NCBI RefSeq assembly: GCF_003712105.1
Contig: NZ_RHLG01000002.1
Coordinates: 620,001-684,000, forward strand
Length of the DNA stretch: 64,000 bases
Reading direction: 5' to 3'
From: Winogradskyella sp.
GTDB taxonomy: Bacteria; Bacteroidota; Bacteroidia; Flavobacteriales; Flavobacteriaceae
Positions 46,276 to 55,857 of this stretch are shown piece after piece. The notes under the pieces were generated by a model. It did no database searches. It was not told where the DNA came from and saw only the letters and a list, made by a program, of their open reading frames with translations. The position numbers were made by a program, and so were the translations under genes. How positions within the stretch are numbered: the first letter of the stretch is position 1; each line of letters begins with the position of its first letter.

Positions 46276-47526
46276 ATGAACAGAGCAATTTTTATTCTGG
46301 TTATAGCCTTTATGGTTGTTTCATGCAAACACGAAACTGAAACTACAAACCAATTCAAAAATGATTATTCAGCAATTCAAGATTCTTTATCCTCTAAGCT
46401 TAAAGCTGCAAACAAAGATGGAGAGGTTGTAGGTTTTTCAGTAAATATAGTTGACCAAAATGGTTCTATTTACAACAAAGGTTTTGGATATCAAGATTCA
46501 AAGAACACTATAAATTATCATAAAAACACCGCACAAAATATTGGTTCTGTTGCAAAAACATTGCTAGGTATTTCTCTACTTAAAGCTCAAGAGTTGGGTA
46601 AATTAAACATAGATGATCCAATAAATAAATATTTACCTTTTGACGTTGTTCATCCAAAATATCCAGAAATTCCAATAACCATAAGACATTTAGCTACTCA
46701 TTCATCATCAATAATTGATAATGAAGAAAATTATTTAAGAGCGTTTATACTAGAAAACGAAGACGTAAATAATAAAGAAGAAGTTGCTTTTAGTCACTTT
46801 CAAAAACCTGAAAAACGTATATCACTTCTTGAGTTTTTAGAATCATGCTTATCTGTAAAGGGGCAATGGTATACTGTAGAAATGTTTTCTGACAATGCGC
46901 CGGGAGATACCTTTGAGTATTCAAATTTTGGAGCTGATATATGTGGATTGGTTATAGCTGAAGCTACAGGAATGTCATATGCTGAGTTTACGTCAAAGTA
47001 CATATTTGACGAACTCGACATGAATAATTCTGGTTGGACAATTAAAAGTATAGACTCATTGAAGCGGTCTAAATTTTACCTTTTTAAAGACCAAAAAATT
47101 GCAGACTATACAGCAATAACTTACCCAAATGGTGGTTTGTTTACATCTAGTGAAGACTTGGGAAAGTTCTTAACTGAGCTTATTAAAGGTTATGAAGGAG
47201 ATGGAACATTATTGTCTAAGGCTGGATATAAAACCTTTTACCAAAAACAGTTTAACGAGTCCTTAAATGAAAAAGGACGAATAAATGTTGGGGTTTTTAA
47301 TGAGTATAACAACGACTTTATTGGTTCAAAAGAATTGCTGATTGGTCATAATGGTTCGGATTTTGGCTCATTTGCTTTAATGTACTTTAATCCAAAAACG
47401 AAAATTGGAACAATTATAATGTCTAATACAGATATTGATTACAAAGACGACATTGTTGTTCCGGTAATTAAGGAAATTTGGAAAAATGTTATTGAATATA
47501 AAGATAGTTTAAAACCTAATCCGTAA
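46276..47526 (+). CDS. beta-lactamase-like serine hydrolase lipoprotein
   Basis: This 416-residue protein has a lipobox (VVSC, C17). Its class C beta-lactamase-type domain has SxxK as S91-V-A-K94, the tyrosine motif Y215-S-N and the third motif HNG at H358. Relatives include D-amino-acid amidases, esterases and penicillin-binding-like peptidases, so the natural substrate cannot be named. It is anchored outside the cytoplasm. It is cotranscribed with a GntR regulator, which is expected to control it. Its end overlaps the convergent ABC ATPase gene by 11 bp. Confidence 0.85.
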   Translation: MNRAIFILVIAFMVVSCKHETETTNQFKNDYSAIQDSLSSKLKAANKDGEVVGFSVNIVDQNGSIYNKGFGYQDSKNTINYHKNTAQNIGSVAKTLLGISLLKAQELGKLNIDDPINKYLPFDVVHPKYPEIPITIRHLATHSSSIIDNEENYLRAFILENEDVNNKEEVAFSHFQKPEKRISLLEFLESCLSVKGQWYTVEMFSDNAPGDTFEYSNFGADICGLVIAEATGMSYAEFTSKYIFDELDMNNSGWTIKSIDSLKRSKFYLFKDQKIADYTAITYPNGGLFTSSEDLGKFLTELIKGYEGDGTLLSKAGYKTFYQKQFNESLNEKGRINVGVFNEYNNDFIGSKELLIGHNGSDFGSFALMYFNPKTKIGTIIMSNTDIDYKDDIVVPVIKEIWKNVIEYKDSLKPNP

Positions 47527-48178
47527 TCTTTCCATCGACCATAGTTAGCTTTCTATCGGCCATATTAGCAAGTTCTTGGTTATGGGTTACAATAACAAAG
47601 GTTTGCTTAAACTCTTCTCTTAGTTTGAAGAATAATTGATGTAATTGCTCTGCTGATTCGCTATCTAAATTACCTGAAGGCTCATCGGCAAAAATTAGTT
47701 TTGGATTGTTAATCAAAGCTCTTGCTACCGCAACGCGTTGTTGTTCACCACCAGACATTGCGTTTGGCTTATGGTCAATGCGCTCACTTAATCCTAAATA
47801 CGTAAGGAGTTCTTTAGCGCGTTTCTCGGCTTCAGCTTTTGGTGTTTTGTTTATAAATGCTGGAATACACACATTCTCTAACGCAGTAAACTCAGGTAAT
47901 AATTGATGAAACTGAAATATAAAACCAATATTGGTATTTCTAAATTTAGCTAAAGCCTTATCATTCAATGTTGAAATATCGGTACCATTGATTAGTAATG
48001 AAGTATCTCTTTTATAATCAGGCTTATCTAATGTACCTAATAGTTGTAGTAAGGTTGTTTTACCAGCACCGGAAGCACCAACTACTGACACAATTTCGCT
48101 TTCGTCAATAGAAACATTTACACCTTTCAATACGTGCAAATCCTTATAAAATTTATGAATGTTTTTGGCCTTAATCAT
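47516..48178 (-). CDS. ABC transporter ATP-binding protein, LolD type
   Basis: This 220-residue ATPase has Walker [10 protein letters not shown] near residue 35, the signature [15 protein letters not shown] near 142 and Walker [13 protein letters not shown] near 161. The [21 protein letters not shown] stretch around the Q-loop matches the LolD/MacB/FtsE group. LolD with LolC/E releases lipoproteins from the inner membrane, but no permease gene is adjacent. The gene that follows on the same strand is absent, since the convergent hydrolase gene overlaps its end, so it is monocistronic or a distal gene of the DUF5916 unit. Confidence 0.87.
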   Translation of the reverse strand: MIKAKNIHKFYKDLHVLKGVNVSIDESEIVSVVGASGAGKTTLLQLLGTLDKPDYKRDTSLLINGTDISTLNDKALAKFRNTNIGFIFQFHQLLPEFTALENVCIPAFINKTPKAEAEKRAKELLTYLGLSERIDHKPNAMSGGEQQRVAVARALINNPKLIFADEPSGNLDSESAEQLHQLFFKLREEFKQTFVIVTHNQELANMADRKLTMVDGKITD

Positions 48179-48208
48179 ATAGCATACGAAAATACTATTT
48201 TAATATGA

Positions 48209-50782
48209 TTATAGCATTGTGTTAGAATAATATGGATGAGTAGGTATCATATTGCGCGAATTTCTAAAATCTCGAGAGTTTCTATAACTCAGTCTATTTA
48301 AACGTGCCTGTCTAGTTTCAGCCTTACGTTTCTTTTTGAAAATTCCTTTTAAACTATTAGAATCAATAAAATACTGTAGCCTTACTGAAAGGATATGGTT
48401 AATATCCTGATCAAACAGATTCCCTAAACTTTCGAAATAACTGTCTTCAGAATTTGTATTAGAATTGAATAATTGATTTCTATATAGTGCTGTTAAAAAG
48501 CTTCCTGGACCCACTTGCCATGTATAATTAAGGTCTAAATTCCAGGTATTGAAATTTACATTAGAGTTCCCAAGGCCTAATTCCTCAAAAGTATTGGCTT
48601 GTTCTATTACACTTCCGTCGTCTTGTAAAAAGTAGGGTCTATCATCGTAAGTCACTGTAGTCCAGAAGTTTCTTAGCGTAAGTGACACTGTATGAAACGG
48701 GTTAAAGGTATAACTACCAGACATCGTATTTTCTATGGTTAATATATCTCTTTCACCAAAAACAATTTCATCCGGTAAATTGTTAGAATTTATAGCAAAA
48801 CCTCTACTACCTTTATTATTATTGTAAGAATATCCAAATCCAAGTCTAAATTTGTCACTAAGTCGTAAAGAAGGCGCAATACCTATACCGTAACCAAAAA
48901 GGTCGCGTTCACCGTCAAAAATTGCGAACGTATTGGCATCAACACTAACCGATAATAATTTATTGTCATTGGTTTGAATACCTCCGTTTATTGAGCCGAT
49001 GTTTTCAAAAACGAAAAAGCGTTTGTTGTCAAAATCACGAGGCTCGAAAAAATCAAACTGCTTACCAGGTTCAAAGTTAATGTTGGCATTAAACCACATG
49101 AGCTTTTTGGTTTGTCCATTAACAAATATACCAAGGTTTGTTCCTGTAAATGTACTCGGCTTGTACAAACGTCTGTAATTCACATAAAAATTAGCAAAGA
49201 AGTTGTTTAATTTCTCTGTTGGCTCAAAAATTCTGTAATTAACGTCAATACCAAAGTTGTTAAAGTTATTTCTAAAGTTGACACCTAAATCATTGATATC
49301 AAAGTTTTCGTTAGAAAAACGGTGATCAAAACTATATCTAAACTTACCATGTGCTTTCCCAACTCTTATGAAGGAACTTAAACCAGTCTCAACGCCAGTT
49401 TCGAGATTTCTGTTACTCATTCTTACATTACCTCGAATATTGTAAGTATTTCTTTTATTAGAGATATTTGCCACTAATGCCGTGGCATTGGCGTCTCTAA
49501 AGCTTCCTTCTCGCAAAACATTAGTATTAACTAAGCTAACCGAAGAGTTACCGTTAAACTGCTGGTCAATAACAAATACATTGTAGTTGGTAAAAGGCTC
49601 TAAAGTTTGTGATCTGGTTTCCTCGGTTACAGTATTCCGAACAGTAACATCTGTTTTTTCAGTAATGGCATTTAGGATTGCGACACCAAGTCCTTTTTTG
49701 GTTCTCCCAGAAAGCTTTAATGCATTTAGTACTTTGACTTCACTAGGAAAATCGCCAACGAGTTCTTCGTCATCATCTAAGTTTAAACTACCAGATGGAC
49801 CACCACCAATTCGTCGTGAGAAGAAAAGGCCGCCTCTATTAAAAAGGTCTACACCTTCTTGGAAAAACTGCCGTTGTTCGCCAAAAGTCTGTTCAAAAGG
49901 TCCTAGATTTAATACCACATTATCAAATCCAGCTTGGCTGAAATCTGGGATTAATGTAGCGTCTAATGTAAAGTTTTCAGTAACACCATATTTTAAATCA
50001 ACACCTAATTTGTATATAGGTTTGGCTTCATTATTAAAAACAGTAGAAGTAAATGGGTAAAAGATTAATCGAGTAGGAGGTTCAATATCTTTTATGCCTT
50101 TTAATTCGCCATGATATAGACCAATATTACCTTTGGTTCTGTCTAAAGGATTCCAAGTGTATTGTGTGTTATTTACCTGAAAACGTCTGTGAAATTGTAA
50201 GCCCCACGTTTCTACATCTTTTGAAAAACGTAACGTTCTGTAGGGAATTTTCATTTCTACAATCCAACCATCATCCACTATTTTAACAGCGCTATCCCAA
50301 ACAGCACTCCAACCAAAATCTTCTCCGTTTGATGGATTTGCAACAGCATCAGCTTGCGTTCCTGAGCTAAAAACAAAAAACTCTGTGTCATTTTGCGCAT
50401 CATTATTAGGGTTAAGAACTAATAAGAAAAAGTCTGACTGTCCAAAATTATCACGGCTAGTCAATTGCCTTTGAATGTCCTCAGGTTTATCATATAAATA
50501 GGCTGAAACATATATCGCATCGTCATCATAAGCCATTTTAACAAGAGTCTTTTGATGAGGAAGCGCTTCCACACCCATTTCTGGTCTAAATTGCGTAAAG
50601 TCAGTTGCTGTTTCGGCTTCTGTCCAAACAGCATCATCTAAAACACCATCTATTTTAGGAGCGTTAGATGTTCTCTTAATATTCAATACCTTTTTAACGT
50701 CTGGGTCGATATTAATTTCCTGAGAAAACACAGTAAAAAAAGAAGAGATTAATAAAAGCGATAAAATTGAACGTAAGTTCAT
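48209..50782 (-). CDS. DUF5916 outer-membrane protein with carbohydrate-binding family 9 domain
   Basis: This 857-residue protein has a signal peptide (LLLISSFFTVFSQ). A CBM9-like domain (residues 35-240; APKIDGVLDDAVWTEAE start) is followed by a long DUF5916 beta-barrel-like region with many alternating aromatic strands. The C-terminal ~25 residues (RKAETRQARLNRLSYRNSRD) are strongly basic and unusual for a barrel end. It would sit in the outer membrane with a ligand-binding N-terminus in the periplasm. The physiological substrate is unknown. It is 30 bp before the LolD-like gene on the same strand. Confidence 0.85.
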   Translation of the reverse strand: MNLRSILSLLLISSFFTVFSQEINIDPDVKKVLNIKRTSNAPKIDGVLDDAVWTEAETATDFTQFRPEMGVEALPHQKTLVKMAYDDDAIYVSAYLYDKPEDIQRQLTSRDNFGQSDFFLLVLNPNNDAQNDTEFFVFSSGTQADAVANPSNGEDFGWSAVWDSAVKIVDDGWIVEMKIPYRTLRFSKDVETWGLQFHRRFQVNNTQYTWNPLDRTKGNIGLYHGELKGIKDIEPPTRLIFYPFTSTVFNNEAKPIYKLGVDLKYGVTENFTLDATLIPDFSQAGFDNVVLNLGPFEQTFGEQRQFFQEGVDLFNRGGLFFSRRIGGGPSGSLNLDDDEELVGDFPSEVKVLNALKLSGRTKKGLGVAILNAITEKTDVTVRNTVTEETRSQTLEPFTNYNVFVIDQQFNGNSSVSLVNTNVLREGSFRDANATALVANISNKRNTYNIRGNVRMSNRNLETGVETGLSSFIRVGKAHGKFRYSFDHRFSNENFDINDLGVNFRNNFNNFGIDVNYRIFEPTEKLNNFFANFYVNYRRLYKPSTFTGTNLGIFVNGQTKKLMWFNANINFEPGKQFDFFEPRDFDNKRFFVFENIGSINGGIQTNDNKLLSVSVDANTFAIFDGERDLFGYGIGIAPSLRLSDKFRLGFGYSYNNNKGSRGFAINSNNLPDEIVFGERDILTIENTMSGSYTFNPFHTVSLTLRNFWTTVTYDDRPYFLQDDGSVIEQANTFEELGLGNSNVNFNTWNLDLNYTWQVGPGSFLTALYRNQLFNSNTNSEDSYFESLGNLFDQDINHILSVRLQYFIDSNSLKGIFKKKRKAETRQARLNRLSYRNSRDFRNSRNMIPTHPYYSNTML

Positions 50783-50977
50783 AATTGATTGATGATGATA
50801 GTTAATTTAGAATTAAAGACAGTATAATCTTACGATTGTTACAGTTTTATTAGACAAAACTAACTTCTGTTGTATTAAATGCTCTTAAGTAAACGTTAAA
50901 GTAATCTTTATAAAATGCCAAAATGTCTTTAATTGTTTTTGGAATACTTATTGATTTAGAATAAATAAAAATTATTA

Positions 50978-51235
50978 ATGAAAAAATACCCCAAATTAGT
51001 ATGGAGTCTGCTCTTGGATGTCATAGGGTATGTATCCTTTATATTTCCGCCTTTCGATTTTATATGGGCACCACTATCTGGTTATCTTATGACTAAGCTT
51101 TATAAAGGAAAGCCCGGGCGCATCGCTGGTATTATTGCTTTTATTGAAGAGGCATTACCTTTTACTGATGTCATACCTACATTTACGATTATGTGGCTTT
51201 ATACCTATACTATCAAATCAAAAAATAAAGCATAA
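50978..51235 (+). CDS. small polytopic membrane protein, 85 residues, unknown function
   Basis: The protein has two or three hydrophobic segments. The first (WSLLLDVIGYVSFIFPPFDF) leads into IWAPLSGYLMTKLY. A basic KGKPGRIAG turn follows, then a last segment (VIPTFTIMWLYTYTI). A Pro- and Phe-rich core with the sequence FIEEALPFTDVIPT suggests a re-entrant loop. I recognise no family name. It has its own terminator, and a promoter is not evident in the 195-bp upstream gap. Confidence 0.62.
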   Translation: MKKYPKLVWSLLLDVIGYVSFIFPPFDFIWAPLSGYLMTKLYKGKPGRIAGIIAFIEEALPFTDVIPTFTIMWLYTYTIKSKNKA

Positions 51236-51263
51236 AAAAAAGCACCTATTAGGTGCTTTTTTA
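51232..51263. terminator. bidirectional terminator between the small membrane protein and a lipoprotein gene
   Basis: AGCACCT/AGGTGCT with a 3-nt loop is framed by A- and T-runs. Confidence 0.85.
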
Positions 51264-51279
51264 TGAGTAAGACTCTTAA

Positions 51280-51858
51280 CTATTGAATAGTAACATTAAC
51301 AAATGTAATATTAAAATCTTCTTCACCACCAGTAGCAATTCCAAATGGATTAGAATCATCAACAGTAACAGGTTCATGAATTAATGTAATGTTTACATTT
51401 CCAGTACTTGCAGCACCAGCAACCCATGTAGTGTTAACACCTAATTTAGTTCCATCAGGGCCATCAACATCACCAGCGTCTCTTGTCATTGTTAAGCCAA
51501 TACCATTAACAGCGTATACAAAAAAGTGCTCGTCTGCTTCAGGGATAATGTCATCGTTTAATATATCATCAATGTCTGGAGCTTCACTTTCGTTTGTAAT
51601 AGCCAAACTTAATCTATAAGTTGCACCTGCCGTAAATGGACCACTAATAGTGTTATTGAAAGTGCCTTCTTGACCATCTGGAGCATTATTACTTAAAGTT
51701 ACCACATCCATAGCGTTAGCAGTGTTTGTGAATGTAAGTACAACGTCAGTAATTAGCTCCACTTCATTAACTGGAGCAGGATTATCATCATCATCAGAAC
51801 ACGATGTAATCAGCGTAAGGCAAAATAATGCCGCAATAAGTAATTTACTTGTTTTCAT
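51280..51858 (-). CDS. lipoprotein, distal gene of the TonB-receptor locus
   Basis: This 192-residue protein starts at ATG 51858 (MKTSKLLIAALFCLTLITSC) with lipobox LITSC (C20) and an Asp-rich linker (SDDDDNPAPVNE) after it. The mature part is a small acidic beta domain with conserved-looking TFTNTANAMDVVTLSNN and EEDFNITFVNVTIQ ends. Lipidation with an Asp-rich linker fits export to the outer membrane surface. It follows the TonB-receptor gene by 56 bp on the same strand, and is likely a surface partner of the receptor. No named family. Confidence 0.7.
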   Translation of the reverse strand: MKTSKLLIAALFCLTLITSCSDDDDNPAPVNEVELITDVVLTFTNTANAMDVVTLSNNAPDGQEGTFNNTISGPFTAGATYRLSLAITNESEAPDIDDILNDDIIPEADEHFFVYAVNGIGLTMTRDAGDVDGPDGTKLGVNTTWVAGAASTGNVNITLIHEPVTVDDSNPFGIATGGEEDFNITFVNVTIQ

Positions 51859-51914
51859 AGAATTTAAATTTAAAAAATTGATTTTCATAGGTATATAATT
51901 TTATGGTGTATGTT

Positions 51915-54314
51915 TTAATAATTAAGTTGTAATTGTAAAGTGATATTACGTCCTGGTTCGTCGGCAAAAAAGCGTAAACCATTTAAATAATTTCTATATG
52001 ATGTGTCAAAAATATTATTTACGCCAAGCGCTACATTTAAACTGGTTTTATCGCTTAAATTAAATGTTGCTTCACTGTAAAAATGTAATAGGTGATAAGC
52101 AGGTGGTGGTGTGCTAATATCTATTTCAAATTCTTGACCTGTAAGTTGGTCAGTGACAGTGTAATTAAAATCTGGAAATTCGTTTTGTTCAAAAACCCAC
52201 TCAGACCTCAGACTTGCTGAAAAATTATACCAATTACTATTGGTGTATGTAATCTGGTTTGCAGTATTAAACGCAGGAATATTTATTAAAGGTAGATCCG
52301 TATTTAAATCATTACCCTTAATAAAAGATGATTTGTTTTGCAGTTGCAGATTATTTGTTACATCATACGTGGCGTTAATATCAAAACCAAATAACTCAGC
52401 ATCTGTTTGTTCATAAACCCAAATCGCAAAAGCACCTCGGTTTTCTAAAGCATCATCAAAAGGTCTTATATAAATATAATCGTTGATTCTGTTATAAAAT
52501 ACTTCTGCTAGTAAATTGAATTTAGAAGTGGTGAATGAGTATGATGTCGAAACTCTATTAGCTACCTCTTTGTTAAATCTAAGATCTCCTAATTCAATTC
52601 TTGCTAGTGCATGGTGCAATCCATCGCTAAACAATTCCGAAGGATTTGGAGGTCTACTTGCTAGACTGTAATTAAATAATACTTGATTCTTATCGTCGAT
52701 ATCATACTTAATCCCAGCAGATGCTGAAATATTATGATAGTTAAATACTGGATTTGTTAAAAGCTGTGTCGATAATTCTTCTATAACAATATCTGCAAAA
52801 TCAACATCATAACCTTGTTCTTCCCATCTAGATCTTCTGTAAAACTTTTTGGCATCTATACGATTAAAATCATACCGTATACCAGCATCTGCTAGTAAAT
52901 CATCGTTTATTTGCCATTCTGTAGTGGCATATATCCCAAAATCATACTTATCATAATCAGGGATAATTCGTCTTACACCTGTATCAGGGTCAGCAAAATT
53001 ATCTTGATAACGACCAAGAAGCCCAAAATTGTACTTACGCTCTAAATTTGAATCTAAATTTACATCTGCCGATAACGTGTGCGTTTGTAATATTAAATCT
53101 ACTGCAGGTATATTTCTACGGTCACCAATTCTAACATCAAATTCTTGACGTCTATTGTTTTGATAATCGTATTGCAAACTTACTCTTCCAAAATTTTGAA
53201 AGCGTCGGTAATAATTAATCTTTGCTAAATGATGTGTTATCTCTTGTTTAGGAACATTTATATCATAAGTAAAGTCATTAATTACCAATGGTTGCCCAGA
53301 ATTTATAGATTCTCTTAAATCAAAAAGATTACCAACATGTGATGTTCTTAAAATACCAATTTCATTATCCAAGAAGCTATAAAAGACTTCAAAACCAGAT
53401 TCGAACTTCTTTTTACCGAATCGTGTGGCAAATCCTTTTGATTCTAAGCCCGTATTGGATAGGATATAATCAGGAGCCTCAAAATCTCCATTTCTTTTGT
53501 AAGATCCTTGTAGCTGAGCAAACCATCCAGAACTATAGTTTTTGTTAAGAGTAGAAGTAATATTATATCCTCTACCATTAGTTTGCCCACCAATTATTGT
53601 ACGTCCAAATAAAGTATCTTTACTTATACTTCTATTAGGTTTAATGACAACAACACCACCAACGGCATCACCACCATATACCAAAGCACCAGAACCTTTG
53701 ATCACTGAAATTTGATTTGCACTATTAATATCAATATTTGGAGCATGGTCAACACCCCATTCTTGATCTTGTAAACGCACACCATTATTCATGATCAAAA
53801 TTCTACTACTATGCAGGCCATTTATCATTGGTTTTACAATTGTATTTCCTGTATTTATAGATGAAACTCCAGGTACTTCTTTTAAAGCATCGCCAAGACT
53901 TAAGCTGCTATATTTTTTTAATGTATTAGCTTTAATAAGTGTTTCTTGACTTGTAGAAGTAATCTTTTTAGTTGCTCCTGTTTTTACTGAAACTTCATTT
54001 AATTCTTCGATATGATGTTCAATATCAATAGCTTTAAATGTATCACCATTTATTTCAAAGGTTACTGTTTTAGTCTCGCACGCAACATGAGAGATTACTA
54101 GCGTTATTGGGCCATTACAGAGCTTTTCAATTTTAAACTTTCCATCACTGTCTGACGCAGTATATTTATCAAGTGTTTTGATATAAACTGTGGCACCGAC
54201 AATTGGTGTTTTGTCATGAAAATCTGTAAGCTCTCCAAGCAGAATGTTCTTACAATTCTGTGAAACTCCCGTAAACGTAATAGCAAAAGCAACTATTGCA
54301 AAGATTTGCTTCAT
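51915..54314 (-). CDS. TonB-dependent outer-membrane receptor
   Basis: This 799-residue protein has a signal peptide (IFAIVAFAITFTGVSQ). A carboxypeptidase-D-like N-terminal domain (residues 20-105) is followed by a plug (115-230; SLGDALKEVPGVSSI, then GGDAVGGVVVIKP) and a 22-strand barrel. It ends RNITLQLQLNY with a C-terminal aromatic. No SusD partner lies nearby, so it is not a Sus-type polysaccharide importer. The size, N-terminal domain and neighbours (a His-rich small protein and a lipoprotein) fit uptake of a metal or metal complex, but the ligand is inferred only. Confidence 0.9.
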   Translation of the reverse strand: MKQIFAIVAFAITFTGVSQNCKNILLGELTDFHDKTPIVGATVYIKTLDKYTASDSDGKFKIEKLCNGPITLVISHVACETKTVTFEINGDTFKAIDIEHHIEELNEVSVKTGATKKITSTSQETLIKANTLKKYSSLSLGDALKEVPGVSSINTGNTIVKPMINGLHSSRILIMNNGVRLQDQEWGVDHAPNIDINSANQISVIKGSGALVYGGDAVGGVVVIKPNRSISKDTLFGRTIIGGQTNGRGYNITSTLNKNYSSGWFAQLQGSYKRNGDFEAPDYILSNTGLESKGFATRFGKKKFESGFEVFYSFLDNEIGILRTSHVGNLFDLRESINSGQPLVINDFTYDINVPKQEITHHLAKINYYRRFQNFGRVSLQYDYQNNRRQEFDVRIGDRRNIPAVDLILQTHTLSADVNLDSNLERKYNFGLLGRYQDNFADPDTGVRRIIPDYDKYDFGIYATTEWQINDDLLADAGIRYDFNRIDAKKFYRRSRWEEQGYDVDFADIVIEELSTQLLTNPVFNYHNISASAGIKYDIDDKNQVLFNYSLASRPPNPSELFSDGLHHALARIELGDLRFNKEVANRVSTSYSFTTSKFNLLAEVFYNRINDYIYIRPFDDALENRGAFAIWVYEQTDAELFGFDINATYDVTNNLQLQNKSSFIKGNDLNTDLPLINIPAFNTANQITYTNSNWYNFSASLRSEWVFEQNEFPDFNYTVTDQLTGQEFEIDISTPPPAYHLLHFYSEATFNLSDKTSLNVALGVNNIFDTSYRNYLNGLRFFADEPGRNITLQLQLNY

Positions 54315-54398
54315 TAAAATAATCTATAAATAATATATTGTTGTCTATCTGGTATGTGCAATGACGCATACCGATATACATTAGGATTCGTTTAAATT

Positions 54399-54731
54399 TT
54401 AAACGAAATGCGGAGGACCGCGAAGTGAAAATTGAAGTTTTTGATAATCGCTTATGAAGTTGTATTGCGAATTTATCTCATCAGATATATTATCTAACGT
54501 TAAGACTTCAACTTTTTTGAATTTATCAACATATTGAGTGTTGAGTTTAAATTTATAAAACTCACAATCTATATCAATCTCGTGAAGGTGCGAAGAAGAT
54601 TCGCCATAACATACTTCATGCTCATGGTCTTGAAACCCATGAGAGAACTTTACCAATGTTGGAGTAATAATAGCAAATACTAATATTACAGAAAGTAATT
54701 TAAGTATGATATGTAACTTTTTCTCTTTCAA
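54399..54731 (-). CDS. small His-rich membrane-anchored protein upstream of the TonB receptor
   Basis: This 110-residue protein has an N-terminal membrane segment or uncleaved signal (LHIILKLLSVILVFAIITP, residues 6-24). It is followed by a short His/Cys/Glu-rich patch, GFQDHEHEVCYGESSSHLHEIDIDCEF (given as family-relevant positions: His at about 36, 38, 49 and 51; Cys at about 41 and 56). Such patches bind zinc or copper. The start overlaps the preceding gene's stop by 4 bp (ATGA), so it is translationally coupled to it. It precedes the receptor gene by 84 bp on the same strand. Confidence 0.7.
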   Translation of the reverse strand: MKEKKLHIILKLLSVILVFAIITPTLVKFSHGFQDHEHEVCYGESSSHLHEIDIDCEFYKFKLNTQYVDKFKKVEVLTLDNISDEINSQYNFISDYQKLQFSLRGPPHFV

Positions 54732-55222
54732 TCTATAAAGCGACTAAGACCAAATCTGCGCAACATTTTTTTTTCGAATTCCCAGAAAAATTTGTGTTGT
54801 CCAAAAATCCAGCCGAAAAATACCAATAATATTTGATAAAAAACGAGCCCAATGATAATAAATAAAAACCAATAAACTGCAGGATTTAGATTTTCTTTAG
54901 TAATACCTAGTAATTTTATTATTGGCCGACCAACATACATCGAAGAGCTTCCTGTAATTGCAAAAACGATAAATACTCGTATCATTTCCCATTTGGCCTC
55001 TAAAATCCACTTGGTCTCTAATTTTTTAAATAAGAAAAGAACAAATTGTAATAGCCCAAAACATATTGCAATTGCTAGGATAATGGTGGCTATTACACCA
55101 AATTTGCTCGCCATTGCATTTGCAATCTTATATGATGTATATCCTAAAGCTAATAATCCAAGTATGGGAAATATTAACTGCCAGTTTTGGCTAATTTCCC
55201 AGCGTTGTTTAAATTTTTCCAT
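54728..55222 (-). CDS. four-helix membrane protein (possibly DUF6787)
   Basis: This 164-residue protein has four hydrophobic segments at about residues 15-33, 38-60, 83-104 and 120-142. The GSSSMYVGRPIIKLLGI segment follows the third. The ends are charged (MEKFKQRWEISQNWQ; EKKMLRRFGLSRFID). I recall a family label DUF6787 for flavobacterial proteins starting this way, unverified. No catalytic motif is visible. It is the first gene of the receptor locus and overlaps the His-rich gene by 4 bp. Confidence 0.72.
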   Translation of the reverse strand: MEKFKQRWEISQNWQLIFPILGLLALGYTSYKIANAMASKFGVIATIILAIAICFGLLQFVLFLFKKLETKWILEAKWEMIRVFIVFAITGSSSMYVGRPIIKLLGITKENLNPAVYWFLFIIIGLVFYQILLVFFGWIFGQHKFFWEFEKKMLRRFGLSRFID

Positions 55223-55251
55223 AGCGTTTTAAAAAACGCTACAAATTTACA

Positions 55252-55689
55252 TTAAATTCTGACGACAAATGGTCCTAATTTTTGATTATAAGTTAATTGA
55301 AAATAAATAAAGTAGTTATATAACTTATAGTTGATTTCGTAGCCATAATCTTCATGCCTGTTGTAATCAATTGTAAGTTGATATAAGTTTGGATCAAAAC
55401 GTAATGGCTGATTAACTCTCATGTTCCAGTTAGTTACATAAATTTGATTACGAGTTTCTAGGAAGTCTTGCGAATAATAGTGACGTGGTCTAGCCGTGCT
55501 TTGTAGCCATCCGTTGAACCCAGGCTCAATAATAATGATTTCGTAGGCGTTTTCATCACTATCAATAATTACGGTATCATTGTCTACCAAACTTTCTTCG
55601 CGTTCATCTGAAACAGGACTCGGAGCATCGATAGATTTGCAGCTCGATACCATTAAAATAATTACCAAAAATAGAGTAGTAGCTTTCAT
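55252..55689 (-). CDS. DUF6146-like lipoprotein
   Basis: This 145-residue protein has a lipobox (VSSC, C17). After a polar linker the mature domain reads YEIIIIEPGFNGWLQ, then RPRHYYSQDFLETRN, then YGYEINYKLYNYFIYFQLTY, with many Tyr and Asn. These segments match what I recall of DUF6146, a conserved flavobacterial lipoprotein of unknown role. It lies 29 bp before the DUF6787-like gene on the same strand and may be in the same transcript. Confidence 0.78.
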   Translation of the reverse strand: MKATTLFLVIILMVSSCKSIDAPSPVSDEREESLVDNDTVIIDSDENAYEIIIIEPGFNGWLQSTARPRHYYSQDFLETRNQIYVTNWNMRVNQPLRFDPNLYQLTIDYNRHEDYGYEINYKLYNYFIYFQLTYNQKLGPFVVRI

Positions 55690-55806
55690 TGTATAAAGAT
55701 ATTAAATATTGAATTGTTCATTAAAATTGTTTTACAAATTAAATTAGTGCAACTCGTCTTCACAACTGGCATTGAGTTAACTCGTAGTTTTGATTAGTAA
55801 AGCGAC

Positions 55807-55836
55807 AAAAAAAGCAGCCAAAGTAGCTGCTTTCTA
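55807..55836 (-). terminator. terminator of the DUF937 gene
   Basis: AAAGCAGC/GCTGCTTT (55811-55818 and 55826-55833) with a 7-nt loop and a U-tract on the minus strand. Confidence 0.75.
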
Positions 55837-55857
55837 AATATATGTATGAGATGTAAA

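Noticed and set aside
49587..50060. Open frame of about 157 codons on the plus strand within the DUF5916 gene
   Set aside because: It is antisense to a well-supported coding frame and shows the Ser/Pro-rich composition of a codon-bias shadow, with no motif or promoter.
51915..54314. SusC-type polysaccharide receptor
   Set aside because: At 799 residues it is shorter than the usual SusC length and no SusD gene is adjacent, so it is treated as a general TonB receptor.
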